This document shows positions 1-7,954 of a DNA stretch of 64,000 bases, piece by piece. The notes beneath the pieces are model-generated. The model was not told the origin of the DNA and made no database searches. It saw only the letters and a list, made by a program, of their open reading frames with translations. The DNA is taken from NCBI RefSeq assembly GCF_001423965.1, contig NZ_LMPV01000006.1:434001-498000 (forward strand). Reading direction: 5' to 3'. Source of the stretch: Exiguobacterium sp. Leaf196 (lineage in GTDB: Bacteria > Bacillota > Bacilli > Exiguobacteriales > Exiguobacteriaceae). The first letter of the stretch is position 1. Every line of letters starts with the position of its first letter. A program made the position numbers and the translations under genes.

Positions 1-942
1 CTGCAGGACGGATTGAATCTGATATTCCTTACCGGTCCGAATCAAGTTCGAGACAGCTGGTGTATCGACCATGATTTCGAGGGCTGCGACGCGACCTGTT
101 CCATCCGAACGCGGCATCAAGCGCTGCGAGATGACACCCGCAAGGACGTTCGCCAGTTGAGCTCGAATCTGATCTTGTTGCTCTGACGGGAAAACATCAA
201 TGATTCGGCTAACCGTTGAGGCAGCCGTCGATGTATGAACTGTCGCAAAGACGAGGTGACCCGTCTCCGCTGCCGTCACGGCGGTCGCAATCGTCTCAAG
301 GTCCCGCATTTCCCCAAGCAAAATGACATCTGGATCTTGACGGAGCGCTGAACGTAAGCCGGTTGCAAAGCGTGGCGCATCGATCCCGATTTCTCGCTGA
401 TCGATTAGGCTTTTATGATGACTATGTAAGTATTCAATCGGATCTTCGAGCGTAATGATTCGTTTATACATCGTCTGATTGATTTCATTGATCATCGCTG
501 CAAGCGTTGTCGATTTTCCAGAACCAGTCGGACCCGTGACGAGAATCAAGCCGTGTGGTTTTGTTAAGAATCGTTTTAAAACAGGAGGCAACGCTAATTG
601 CTCAAGCGTTGGTACCTCAGTCGGAATCGTCCGAAACGCCATTGACAAAGCACCCCGTTGATAAAAGCAGTTGACCCGGTACCGAGCGACACCGGTCACA
701 CCGAACGAAAAATCGATATCCCGGTCCTGTTTCAGCTGTTGATACATCTCTTCCGTGATCAATGACTGCACAAATCCATCAATGATGATTGGTTTCATCT
801 TCTCCGTCCCAAAAGGTGTCAACGTCCCGTTGATCCGAAAGACGGGCGGTGATCCCGCCGTCAAGTGAACATCTGACGCTCCTCGTTCTTTTGAGGAGCG
901 TAAAATATCTTCGATTTGTGCCCGTTCCATCGTACTGTTCAT
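1..942 (-). CDS. pilT: PilT twitching-motility ATPase (3' end outside window)
   Basis: Hexameric secretion ATPase that powers type IV pilus retraction at the inner face of the membrane. About 314 codons are visible. The family is usually near 345 residues, so only the C-terminus is missing beyond the left edge. The translation shows Walker A (GPTGSGKSTT), an Asp box (TLEDPIEY), Walker B (DVILLGEMRDLET) and the His box (GHLVFATVHT). GEMRD and the ASDVHL N-terminus separate it from PilB. The start at 942 overlaps the pilB stop as ATGA, indicating coupling; an in-frame ATG at 930 is an alternative. It is the last gene visible in the minus-strand pilus operon; the pilC platform gene probably follows outside the window. 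Confidence 0.93.
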   Translation of the reverse strand, partial: MNSTMERAQIEDILRSSKERGASDVHLTAGSPPVFRINGTLTPFGTEKMKPIIIDGFVQSLITEEMYQQLKQDRDIDFSFGVTGVARYRVNCFYQRGALSMAFRTIPTEVPTLEQLALPPVLKRFLTKPHGLILVTGPTGSGKSTTLAAMINEINQTMYKRIITLEDPIEYLHSHHKSLIDQREIGIDAPRFATGLRSALRQDPDVILLGEMRDLETIATAVTAAETGHLVFATVHTSTAASTVSRIIDVFPSEQQDQIRAQLANVLAGVISQRLMPRSDGTGRVAALEIMVDTPAVSNLIRTGKEYQIQSVLQ

Positions 943-2603
943 TCTGAAATCACCGTCCGTAAAATCTCTTCTGTCGTCGTGATCCCGTCCGCGACTTTTG
1001 ATAGACCATCTGCAAGTAGGAATCGTTGTCCTTGCTCCTTAACGTACGCTGTGATGTCACTTTCCGTCGATTGATTCATGATCATTCGGCGTAACACTTC
1101 ATCAATCATGATGACTTCTTGAATCGCAACCCGTCCGCGGTACCCCGTCATGTTACAAGACGAGCAACCACGTCCACGCATGACCGTCGTCGCTTCGATT
1201 CCTTCTTGATCAAATAACTCTTGCTCTCGTGTTGAAATCGGATGAACTTCGCCACAATCGCGACAGACACGGCGAACGAGTCGTTGTGCAATCAATCCAC
1301 TGATTGAAGCGGCAACAAGGAACGGTTCGACTCCCATGTCAATCAATCGCGTGATCGAGCTAACGGCAGAGTTCGTGTGCAAGGTCGAAAGAACCAAGTG
1401 TCCTGTCAGCGAGGCGCGAATCGAAATCTCAGCCGTCTCGATATCTCGAATTTCCCCGACCATGACGACGTTCGGATCCTGACGAAGAATCGAGCGAAGA
1501 CCACTCGCAAACGTCAACCCAATCTTCGCGTTGACTTGAACTTGGTTGATTCCATCGACTTGATACTCGACCGGATCTTCAACAGTGATGATGTTGCGTG
1601 ACTCGTCATTCAACTCATTTAACGCGGCATACAATGTCGACGATTTCCCGGACCCAGTCGGACCGGTGATCAAGATAATCCCGTTCGGGCGCTTCAGCAT
1701 CTCCCGGAACTGTGACTCGTTTCGTGAACTAAAACCGATTTTTGAAATCGAGATGTTCGAGTTGGAGCTGTCAAGAATCCGGATAACGACCTTCTCACCG
1801 TAAACAGTCGGCAAGGTCGAGACACGGAAATCATACGGTAACCCGTTAAAGACATATTTAATCCGTCCATCCTGTGGTAAGCGTGACTCGGTGATATCAA
1901 GTTCACTCATGACTTTGATCCGGGTCGTCAGAATGCTTTGGATCTGTTTCGGATAATTGTTCTCCGTCCGCAACTCTCCATCAATCCGGATTCGGATCGT
2001 CATCGAAGTTTCCTGCGGATCCATATGAATGTCCGATGCACGCTGGGCAATCGCGTTCTCTAGAATTTGATTGACGAGCCGGATGATGGGTGCATCTTCA
2101 CGCGTTACGACATCACGAGATTGATCCGACTCCATCATGTCATCGGATTCTAGTAGCTCCCGTAACGACGAATCAATGTCATAATACTTCAGGATCGTTC
2201 GTCTGATTTCGTCACGTGTCGCGATTCCGACATCAATCGATAAACCGGTCTGCATACGTAAATCATCGATCGCGATTAAATCCATTGGGTCTGCCATGGC
2301 AATAAATAAACGGTTTCCTTCCCGATAAACCGGAACGAGCGTGTGCCGCTGTGCCAAGTCTTTTGAAATTAGTTTCGTGACAGCTACGTCAACTGGATAG
2401 TTGTATAGCTGGATGATCGGAATCTTCAATTGATGGTGCAGTGCTTCTAATAGTTGTTGTTCCGTCAAGTGCCCGAGTCGAAGCAGTGCATCGCCGAGTT
2501 TTTCGGTCGATCGTTTGACCGTCAACGCCTCTTCGACTTGCTGTTCCGTCACAAGGCTTTCTTCGATCAACATTTCCCCTAAACGTTTTCGTTTCATTGC
2601 CAT
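939..2603 (-). CDS. pilB: PilB/GspE-type pilus assembly ATPase
   Basis: ATPase that drives polymerisation of type IV pilins. At 554 residues it is full length. The N-terminus (about 1-150) is a GspE/MshE-like domain, beginning GEMLIEESLVTEQQV. The C-terminal half holds RASDIHM, Walker A (GPTGSGKSST, about residue 315), Walker B with GEIRD, and the His box STLHTN. A four-Cys zinc site (CRDC about 455, CSSC about 482) is typical of PilB/GspE and absent from PilT. It lies 8 nt downstream of the 104-residue membrane protein gene and overlaps pilT by 4 nt, so the three are very likely co-transcribed. Whether it serves motility pili or competence pili cannot be told from this gene alone. Confidence 0.95.
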   Translation of the reverse strand: MAMKRKRLGEMLIEESLVTEQQVEEALTVKRSTEKLGDALLRLGHLTEQQLLEALHHQLKIPIIQLYNYPVDVAVTKLISKDLAQRHTLVPVYREGNRLFIAMADPMDLIAIDDLRMQTGLSIDVGIATRDEIRRTILKYYDIDSSLRELLESDDMMESDQSRDVVTREDAPIIRLVNQILENAIAQRASDIHMDPQETSMTIRIRIDGELRTENNYPKQIQSILTTRIKVMSELDITESRLPQDGRIKYVFNGLPYDFRVSTLPTVYGEKVVIRILDSSNSNISISKIGFSSRNESQFREMLKRPNGIILITGPTGSGKSSTLYAALNELNDESRNIITVEDPVEYQVDGINQVQVNAKIGLTFASGLRSILRQDPNVVMVGEIRDIETAEISIRASLTGHLVLSTLHTNSAVSSITRLIDMGVEPFLVAASISGLIAQRLVRRVCRDCGEVHPISTREQELFDQEGIEATTVMRGRGCSSCNMTGYRGRVAIQEVIMIDEVLRRMIMNQSTESDITAYVKEQGQRFLLADGLSKVADGITTTEEILRTVISE

Positions 2604-2611
2604 TTAACGAG

Positions 2612-2926
2612 TCATCCTTCCGCGTGCCATGTTTCTTCTTCCTCTAACACATCCGGTTTTTGATGTTTTTCATCAACTACACTTGTCACGACTGCCGTCA
2701 ACAGACATAAGACGACAATCCCCGTGAGAACGAGTGGGTTCGTGATCCAGTCGAGTTGAATACTGAAATAGATCAACGTCACGATCAAAATCGCCGCAAC
2801 AGATAAAATCGCTTTCGTCGTCACCGTCGTCACATAAGGAATCGTCACCGCAAACATCAGTCCACAGATGATCGTCGCTAGACCGATAATGATACCGAGT
2901 TCAATTGCTATCGTCGTCCAGTTCAT
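2612..2926 (-). CDS. Small membrane protein of the pilus operon, unknown function
   Basis: A 104-residue protein I do not recognise. Three hydrophobic stretches (about residues 6-28, 38-56 and 62-85) predict three membrane spans, followed by a short charged tail rich in Glu (LEEEETW). A strong GGAGG-like sequence precedes the start at 2926. It is tightly packed between the VanW-like gene (15 nt upstream) and pilB (8 nt downstream), so it belongs to the pilus transcription unit by position. It has no prepilin signal and no similarity I can see to the PilC, PilM, PilN or PilO components. A role in pilus assembly is inferred from position only. Confidence 0.7.
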   Translation of the reverse strand: MNWTTIAIELGIIIGLATIICGLMFAVTIPYVTTVTTKAILSVAAILIVTLIYFSIQLDWITNPLVLTGIVVLCLLTAVVTSVVDEKHQKPDVLEEEETWHAEG

Positions 2927-2941
2927 CTCTTCTCCTCCTTC

Positions 2942-4309
2942 TTATCCGACAGGTTCCCCTGTTGTTTCACCTTCTACTGGTGAAGCAGGGTCACCCGTTT
3001 CATTACTATCCGGTGTGTCGGGTGTCGTCGGACTTGTCGGAGACGTTGGTGTATCCGGTGTCTCAACTCCGTCCGTCTGCGGTTCATCCGTCGTTTGATC
3101 GTCTGTCTCATCTGTATTCGTTGAATCATTGGAATCATTCGTATCCCTCGAATCATCAGAGTTCGTGTCGTCTTCCGGTTCAGGTACGACGACAGGTGCT
3201 TGTTCTTCTTGACTACTCTTTGTGATGATTGCTGGGATTGCTGCATAGAAATCAAGGGATAATAACTGCTTTTTCTCACCTTGAGTCGTCTTCGTCACGC
3301 GATAGACTTCGATTGACTTTCCGTCCTCTCCCGCTTGAGTATCACTTGTCGTTCCTGCCGTAAGCGTTGCAGAATAACGTGTAATCGTCCGGAACGGAAT
3401 CGATTTTTCGCCTTCAAGGACGGTCGTAACCGTTTCTTTGAACGGCGTGCCTTGCAATTCAAGTGTGACATCACTTCCGTTTTGTGTCGCAATGATACGA
3501 TAGATCGATGCTTGTGTATTACGAACGGCAAAATCTGTTTTCTCATCAATTTTGACATCATATCCTAGTGTGATGCCGTCTGGTAATGACGTATGTGGCA
3601 TCCGTTCGACGATTTCAAATGGAGTCTTTGCGAACAGTTCGTATAGTTTGCTACCGACATACGATCCTGCGACTGCATCCATGCCGTACGTCTTGACATT
3701 CATCAATTGTCCCGGCTTGATCTCCACATTCATCATTGCCGTGATCATCTGTTCTTCAGCGGCAGACCGCGTCGAGAATGATACTGTCGATACGACCTCA
3801 CCTGCCGGATCGACTGCAGCTTCCGATTGAGCAGGATCAAAGTTCCCTTCCTGTAACGTTTTACTCGTATCAATTAACCATGTCTTAAAAGCAAGGCGTT
3901 GCTCATCCGAGTAACTAATCGGCTGTGACGCCAGAAAGTTCTCAAGAGCCGCTTCGTCTATCGCAACCATCAAGTCTCCGCCTTTTTTCAAAGAAGCTTT
4001 TTTAACAGAGTCATCAGCGTTGATTTTCACGACTTCTGTTGGAATCGGTGTCGTCTCTTCTCCCGTTCCAGTTGACAGCGGCGTTTTCTTCGTCCACTCC
4101 GTAATCGCTTTCTCGACTTTCGATTGTGCTTCCTTTCGATCCATGCCACTGACTGGAACCGATCCAATACGTGCTGTCTCAGAAAATGTCGTGGGTGCCG
4201 TTGCTTTACCGGTAAAGGAAATCAAGGCAAACGATGGTACGTAAATCAGGGCTACAAGTACAAGTAATAAGAGTGTATGTATAACAAAACGCTTCGGATT
4301 AATCATCAT
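2942..4309 (-). CDS. VanW/G5-like membrane-anchored extracellular protein
   Basis: A 455-residue protein with one N-terminal membrane span (about residues 9-32) and an extracellular remainder. Residues 43-160 resemble the peptidoglycan-binding-like region found before VanW domains. Residues 174-290 look like a worn VanW domain: STVSFSTRSAAEEQ, then IKPGQLM, then FEIVERMPHT and a DFAVRN strand. The glycine/cysteine motif GGGVCQVS that normally precedes the IVERHPH segment is missing; KLYELFAKTP stands in its place. Residues 296-345 match a G5-like domain (SIPFRTI, YRVTKTTQG). The tail from about 375 is low-complexity Asp/Ser/Thr/Pro, a likely wall-spanning spacer. It is the first gene of the minus-strand pilus operon, suggesting a link between pili and the cell wall. 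The VanW call is by eye. Confidence 0.7.
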   Translation of the reverse strand: MMINPKRFVIHTLLLLVLVALIYVPSFALISFTGKATAPTTFSETARIGSVPVSGMDRKEAQSKVEKAITEWTKKTPLSTGTGEETTPIPTEVVKINADDSVKKASLKKGGDLMVAIDEAALENFLASQPISYSDEQRLAFKTWLIDTSKTLQEGNFDPAQSEAAVDPAGEVVSTVSFSTRSAAEEQMITAMMNVEIKPGQLMNVKTYGMDAVAGSYVGSKLYELFAKTPFEIVERMPHTSLPDGITLGYDVKIDEKTDFAVRNTQASIYRIIATQNGSDVTLELQGTPFKETVTTVLEGEKSIPFRTITRYSATLTAGTTSDTQAGEDGKSIEVYRVTKTTQGEKKQLLSLDFYAAIPAIITKSSQEEQAPVVVPEPEDDTNSDDSRDTNDSNDSTNTDETDDQTTDEPQTDGVETPDTPTSPTSPTTPDTPDSNETGDPASPVEGETTGEPVG

Positions 4310-4499
4310 CTGTTTCCTTTCTGTATGAATTTAATCATTTCAGGTGCCTAGTATTTCCATTATAATGAATATTATGATGAAACATAAGTCCTATCCTGAC
4401 AAATCCTTTCATGATCTGTGAATAGGTGCTGTTTTTGATTTTCTAGAAAAATCATTGAGGATCTTTCATCCTCATCTATCATGAAGTAGAGGTGAATCC

Positions 4500-5027
4500 A
4501 TGCATCGCGAGCAAGGCGGTTTTTCGCTAATCGAAGTACTAGTCAGTATTACGATTTTATCTATCATATCGGTATCTCTTATCAGTATTTTTTCTCAGTC
4601 CCTGGTTGCTTCGCGTGACAGTACAGAGTTGACGTTCGCGAATTATCTGGCAAAAAATGCAACATCTTATATCAAGCGAGAAGCTTTAGAAGCGACACGT
4701 GACGAACCATTCGCTTTTAGTTCTCTATCTACACAAGCAGACAAAGCCACTTATCTAAATGGAAACTATGTCATTCCCGAGCCCACGTCTCCTTCTTGTG
4801 GACTATCGGCTATATGTACATCAATCTTTACTAATCCTGAAATCAATAATATTGCCTTTGACGTCAAATACAGTGTGACACCTCGGAAGATAGAAGGAGT
4901 CGTTAATCCAAATCTTCTTGACCTACATGTATTCGTCTATATAGAAGGTACATCTGAACCGATTACGTCATTGAAAGGATCGATTACGAATGCGACGCTC
5001 AATCAAAGTTTTCCGACAACAAAATGA
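4500..5027 (+). CDS. Type IV minor prepilin, PilV/GspI-like
   Basis: A 175-residue prepilin. The class III signal is clear: a short charged leader ending in Gly-Gly, then FSLIEVLVSITIL, with Glu at mature position 5 and a hydrophobic helix. A prepilin peptidase would cut before Phe8 and methylate it. The C-terminal domain has a cysteine pair (about residues 100 and 107) that could form a disulfide. AGAGGTGAATCC lies just before the ATG. It is the first of three plus-strand pilin genes that diverge from the pilB/pilT operon. The order (small I/V-like, J/W-like, large K/X-like) matches minor pilin sets of type II secretion and type IV pili. Confidence 0.85.
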   Translation: MHREQGGFSLIEVLVSITILSIISVSLISIFSQSLVASRDSTELTFANYLAKNATSYIKREALEATRDEPFAFSSLSTQADKATYLNGNYVIPEPTSPSCGLSAICTSIFTNPEINNIAFDVKYSVTPRKIEGVVNPNLLDLHVFVYIEGTSEPITSLKGSITNATLNQSFPTTK

Positions 5028-5610
5028 TGGATTCTCACTTGTCGAATTGCTTGTTGCGATCGTCATTGCCTCGATCTTTAGTGCGGTCATTTTGACCGTA
5101 TTCATTTCGGGTACGAAAAGCTTTCGGGCAACTGGGATCATCAGTGAACTACGCAGTGAAGCTGATAGTCGAGTCGGTATCATCTTAAATGAAATCAGTG
5201 GATTTGATGCAATTCGGGTCGATGAAGCAAAACAATTATCGTTTTATAAAAGATCACTTCCTGTCTTGAACGCCGATACTGGATTACTTGAACGCGCCAG
5301 TGGATTCGAACCTTTTGACGCAACAGAAGAATCATCTTCTTCAGAAGAGAAAGCGAGACCAGTCCGTTATACATTTGCAGAACAAACATTGGACAGTACC
5401 GAACTAACGTATGAATCAGCGACACAGTCAATCGACGACCAAACTGAATTACTACAGACTTTCAAGTTATCGAGTCCGGAGTATCAAACCATTACATCAG
5501 GAACGTATCCGGGTCGCTACGTCATTCACGGTATTTTAACGATTACAACTACAATTCAATCGACAGATCATGAGGAAGTTCAGACCTTCACGAGTACGAT
5601 TGGATTTTAA
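4990..5610 (+). CDS. Type IV minor prepilin, PilW/GspJ-like
   Basis: A 206-residue prepilin. A charged leader of 14 residues ends in Gly and is followed by FSLVELLVAIVIASIF, with the methylation motif and Glu5 intact. The coding region overlaps the end of the preceding pilin gene by 38 nt in another frame. AAAGGA about 10 nt upstream of the ATG supports this start, so the overlap is likely real. The C-terminal part is rich in Ser, Thr and Glu, and no catalytic motif is seen. It is probably a subunit of the pilus-tip or priming complex. The exact orthology to PilW rather than GspJ is an inference from gene order. Confidence 0.83.
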   Translation: MRRSIKVFRQQNDGFSLVELLVAIVIASIFSAVILTVFISGTKSFRATGIISELRSEADSRVGIILNEISGFDAIRVDEAKQLSFYKRSLPVLNADTGLLERASGFEPFDATEESSSSEEKARPVRYTFAEQTLDSTELTYESATQSIDDQTELLQTFKLSSPEYQTITSGTYPGRYVIHGILTITTTIQSTDHEEVQTFTSTIGF

Positions 5611-5628
5611 CTCAGAAAGGAACACGGT

Positions 5629-7200
5629 ATGCGTAAATCCGAAGAAGGCTATACATTACTTTTCGTTCTTGTGACTTTAACAGTCCTGTCCGTTCTCGCT
5701 GTTGCGACGATCGGTATCAGCTTACAGTCGAATCGCTTAACTGAAATCCGTGAGACAGATATCGATGTCGAGACGACGACACAAAATGATCTTGATTTAG
5801 CAGTCGCCTCCCTGCAAAACATCGTCTCTAAGACGACCGGGACTTCACCAACGACTTCTTCTCAAGCATTGTTTGAGAATCTCGATAATTCTATCGTTTT
5901 ACCCTTAAAATCAATTGTTCCGAACGTGACCGTCAAGCTGAATGAAACCGCATCAAACGTCCGGGTCAAAGCGTTTGATTTAACAGCGACAGTTTCAAAA
6001 CAAAAAGGCGACCAGCCGACAATAAAAAAAACGTATCGACAACGTGTCTATTTATCTGCCATTCCTAGTTTTTTGTACTATACGTTAGGCTCAGATGATC
6101 AAGTCATCTTAAATGGTGCTCCCTTGATCGAAGGTAATATTTTTTCCCGCAACGCCCTGCAAGCAACTGCGACCCCGATATTCAAATACAATAATGAGGA
6201 TGGTACCTTCACTAATACTAAAGCACTTCCCTACATCGCAGGTCAGGTACGCGTTTTCCAAGAGAAGACTCAGCCATTATTGAAGTGTGGGGATTACCTC
6301 GTGTGTGATAAAACGATTTTTGATCCGAAAGGTGCAACGGAGCTAGTATCAACGAAAGAAACATTAGTTCCGTTCGATTTCGACTATGCGTTGAACGATT
6401 TTTTGAAATTACCAGTGAATACGCCTTTTACGCAAGTGGCTTCTGCATTAAAAAATTCTTCAATTCCACAATCTATATTAACGGGACCATTTTTAACAGA
6501 ACTTGATACGAAGCGACAAATGATCAGTCCAGCATTAAACACAGGCAATACTGTGACATTGACAGATGATCTTGTTCAAGAAACACTCGAACCTTTAATC
6601 ATTAACGGAAATTTAACGATTTCTTCTTTGAACCCTTTGACCCAGCCGCTTGAGATCAAGCGTCCTCTCGTTGTTCTTGGCAACTTACTGATTCGAGGAA
6701 ATGTTGGATTTGCAACGACGATTTATGCGACTGGAACGAGTCGTCTAGATGACGCAAACATTCAAGGGCTGACTTCAACTGCGAAACAAAATACATTGAT
6801 TTTACTTAGTAAAGGAAATCTTGTCATTAACCGCGTCAATAAATTTTCGACGCCTCAGACGACTACACCTGATTTAAATGCGTTTCTATATAGTGACGAC
6901 GATCAAAAAAATACGATTTATTCTGTTGGTTCGACGATGAATGTACGTGGAGGAATCTTCACGAAAGGAGAACTCGAAGTCAATGCTTACCGTGGGAAAC
7001 TGAGTTTACCTGAAAATGCGTTCCCTGCAAACGTGACGGAGCTCGAAAAACTGATGGTCGCCAACAAATCACCGGACTTCGAAGCTTCCCGTTTACGCAT
7101 GGCGTATGATGCGACAGTATTGAAAAACCCTACGGCACTACTTCCACTCAACCGAGCCGTCCAATTGTATGTTGAAACACCAAAACGTATTCAACCATAA
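5629..7200 (+). CDS. Large minor prepilin, PilX/GspK-like, with repeat-rich passenger
   Basis: A 523-residue protein with a prepilin-like N-terminus: MRKSEEG, then YTLLFVLVTLTVLSVLAVAT. The residue at mature position 5 is Phe, not the usual Glu. GspK-type tip pseudopilins also lack Glu5 and are the largest of their set, so a tip role fits. The region from about residue 320 to 470 alternates short hydrophobic strands with Gly/Asn turns (PLVVLGNLLIRGN, TIYSVGSTMNVRGG), which suggests a beta-helix-like stack. AGAAAGGAAC precedes the ATG. It is the last gene of the trio, and a terminator follows directly. Confidence 0.8.
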   Translation: MRKSEEGYTLLFVLVTLTVLSVLAVATIGISLQSNRLTEIRETDIDVETTTQNDLDLAVASLQNIVSKTTGTSPTTSSQALFENLDNSIVLPLKSIVPNVTVKLNETASNVRVKAFDLTATVSKQKGDQPTIKKTYRQRVYLSAIPSFLYYTLGSDDQVILNGAPLIEGNIFSRNALQATATPIFKYNNEDGTFTNTKALPYIAGQVRVFQEKTQPLLKCGDYLVCDKTIFDPKGATELVSTKETLVPFDFDYALNDFLKLPVNTPFTQVASALKNSSIPQSILTGPFLTELDTKRQMISPALNTGNTVTLTDDLVQETLEPLIINGNLTISSLNPLTQPLEIKRPLVVLGNLLIRGNVGFATTIYATGTSRLDDANIQGLTSTAKQNTLILLSKGNLVINRVNKFSTPQTTTPDLNAFLYSDDDQKNTIYSVGSTMNVRGGIFTKGELEVNAYRGKLSLPENAFPANVTELEKLMVANKSPDFEASRLRMAYDATVLKNPTALLPLNRAVQLYVETPKRIQP

Positions 7201-7208
7201 GGAGCATG

Positions 7209-7247
7209 AAAAAGAGTCATTCGTCAGCGACGAACGACTCTTTTTTT
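7209..7247. terminator. Bidirectional Rho-independent terminator
   Basis: An inverted repeat (AAAGAGTC.TTCGT with ACGAA.GACTCTTT) flanks a CAGCG loop, with an A-run on one side and a T-run on the other. It lies between the convergent pilin operon and the ankyrin-type gene and can serve both. Confidence 0.85.
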
Positions 7248-7249
7248 GA

Positions 7250-7951
7250 TTAAAATTTCGTTGCTCGGTATTGTTTAACAAGCTTTTTCACCTTGTTCTT
7301 TTCTACCGTTGCACCATTCTGTTGTAACATCACATACAAATCTTTTCGATTTTGTTTAACCGTTTCATAGACTGGTTGCTCTTTCCCACGATTCGGATCA
7401 GCTCCTGCTTGCAATAACAGTTTAATCGCCGCATCGTTTTGATCCAGTGTGGCATAAAAGAGTGGTGTATGTCCGAAGTCATCGATCCGATTGATTTCTT
7501 TTTTTGAAGCTTTTTTCACGAGAAGCGTATAGACATCAATCGATCGATTCACACTTGTCGCGACATGAAGGACCGACTGACCTTGCGCATTCAGTTGACT
7601 GATTTTTGCACCTTGTGCCAACCATTCAGCTACCGTACTACGCGGTGTGAATTGCGCTGCATAAAACCAGTTCGCTTTATTTTGGACGGTCTGTTCGTCA
7701 AGGAGAAGCTTCGCCTTGTCAAAGGCGAGTGTTTCTTGGAATCGACGAATGTAACGATTTTTCTCCTTTGTCGATAAAGAGGCATCCTTTAACGCTGTAG
7801 CAAGTCGTTCTGGCTTTTCCGAACGTAGTCCTTGTTCAAGTGCTGCGTGTTGATTTGCTTTTGTGACGTATACCGCCCCCCCGATTCCAATGATAATTAA
7901 AATCAAGAGGACGGCAATGATTCGTTTGCGTTTCATATCTCGCGTCCCCAC
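7250..7951 (-). CDS. Ankyrin-repeat protein with N-terminal membrane anchor
   Basis: A 233-residue protein, or 228 from the ATG at 7936; the longer form starts with GTG. A Lys/Arg-rich start and one hydrophobic span (IIAVLLILIIIGIGGAVYV) predict a type II membrane anchor. The C-terminal half shows ankyrin-like repeats, including GQSVLHVATSVN, FGHTPLFYATLDQNDAAIKLLLQAGADPN and a weaker third unit ending in LQQNGATV. Such repeats usually bind proteins. It begins 3 nt after the stop of the large DUF5057-like gene, so the two are co-transcribed and translationally coupled. The outward-facing topology is predicted from the positive residues before the span. The partner is unknown; the secreted neighbour is one candidate. 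Confidence 0.75.
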   Translation of the reverse strand: MGTRDMKRKRIIAVLLILIIIGIGGAVYVTKANQHAALEQGLRSEKPERLATALKDASLSTKEKNRYIRRFQETLAFDKAKLLLDEQTVQNKANWFYAAQFTPRSTVAEWLAQGAKISQLNAQGQSVLHVATSVNRSIDVYTLLVKKASKKEINRIDDFGHTPLFYATLDQNDAAIKLLLQAGADPNRGKEQPVYETVKQNRKDLYVMLQQNGATVEKNKVKKLVKQYRATKF

Positions 7952-7954
7952 TTC

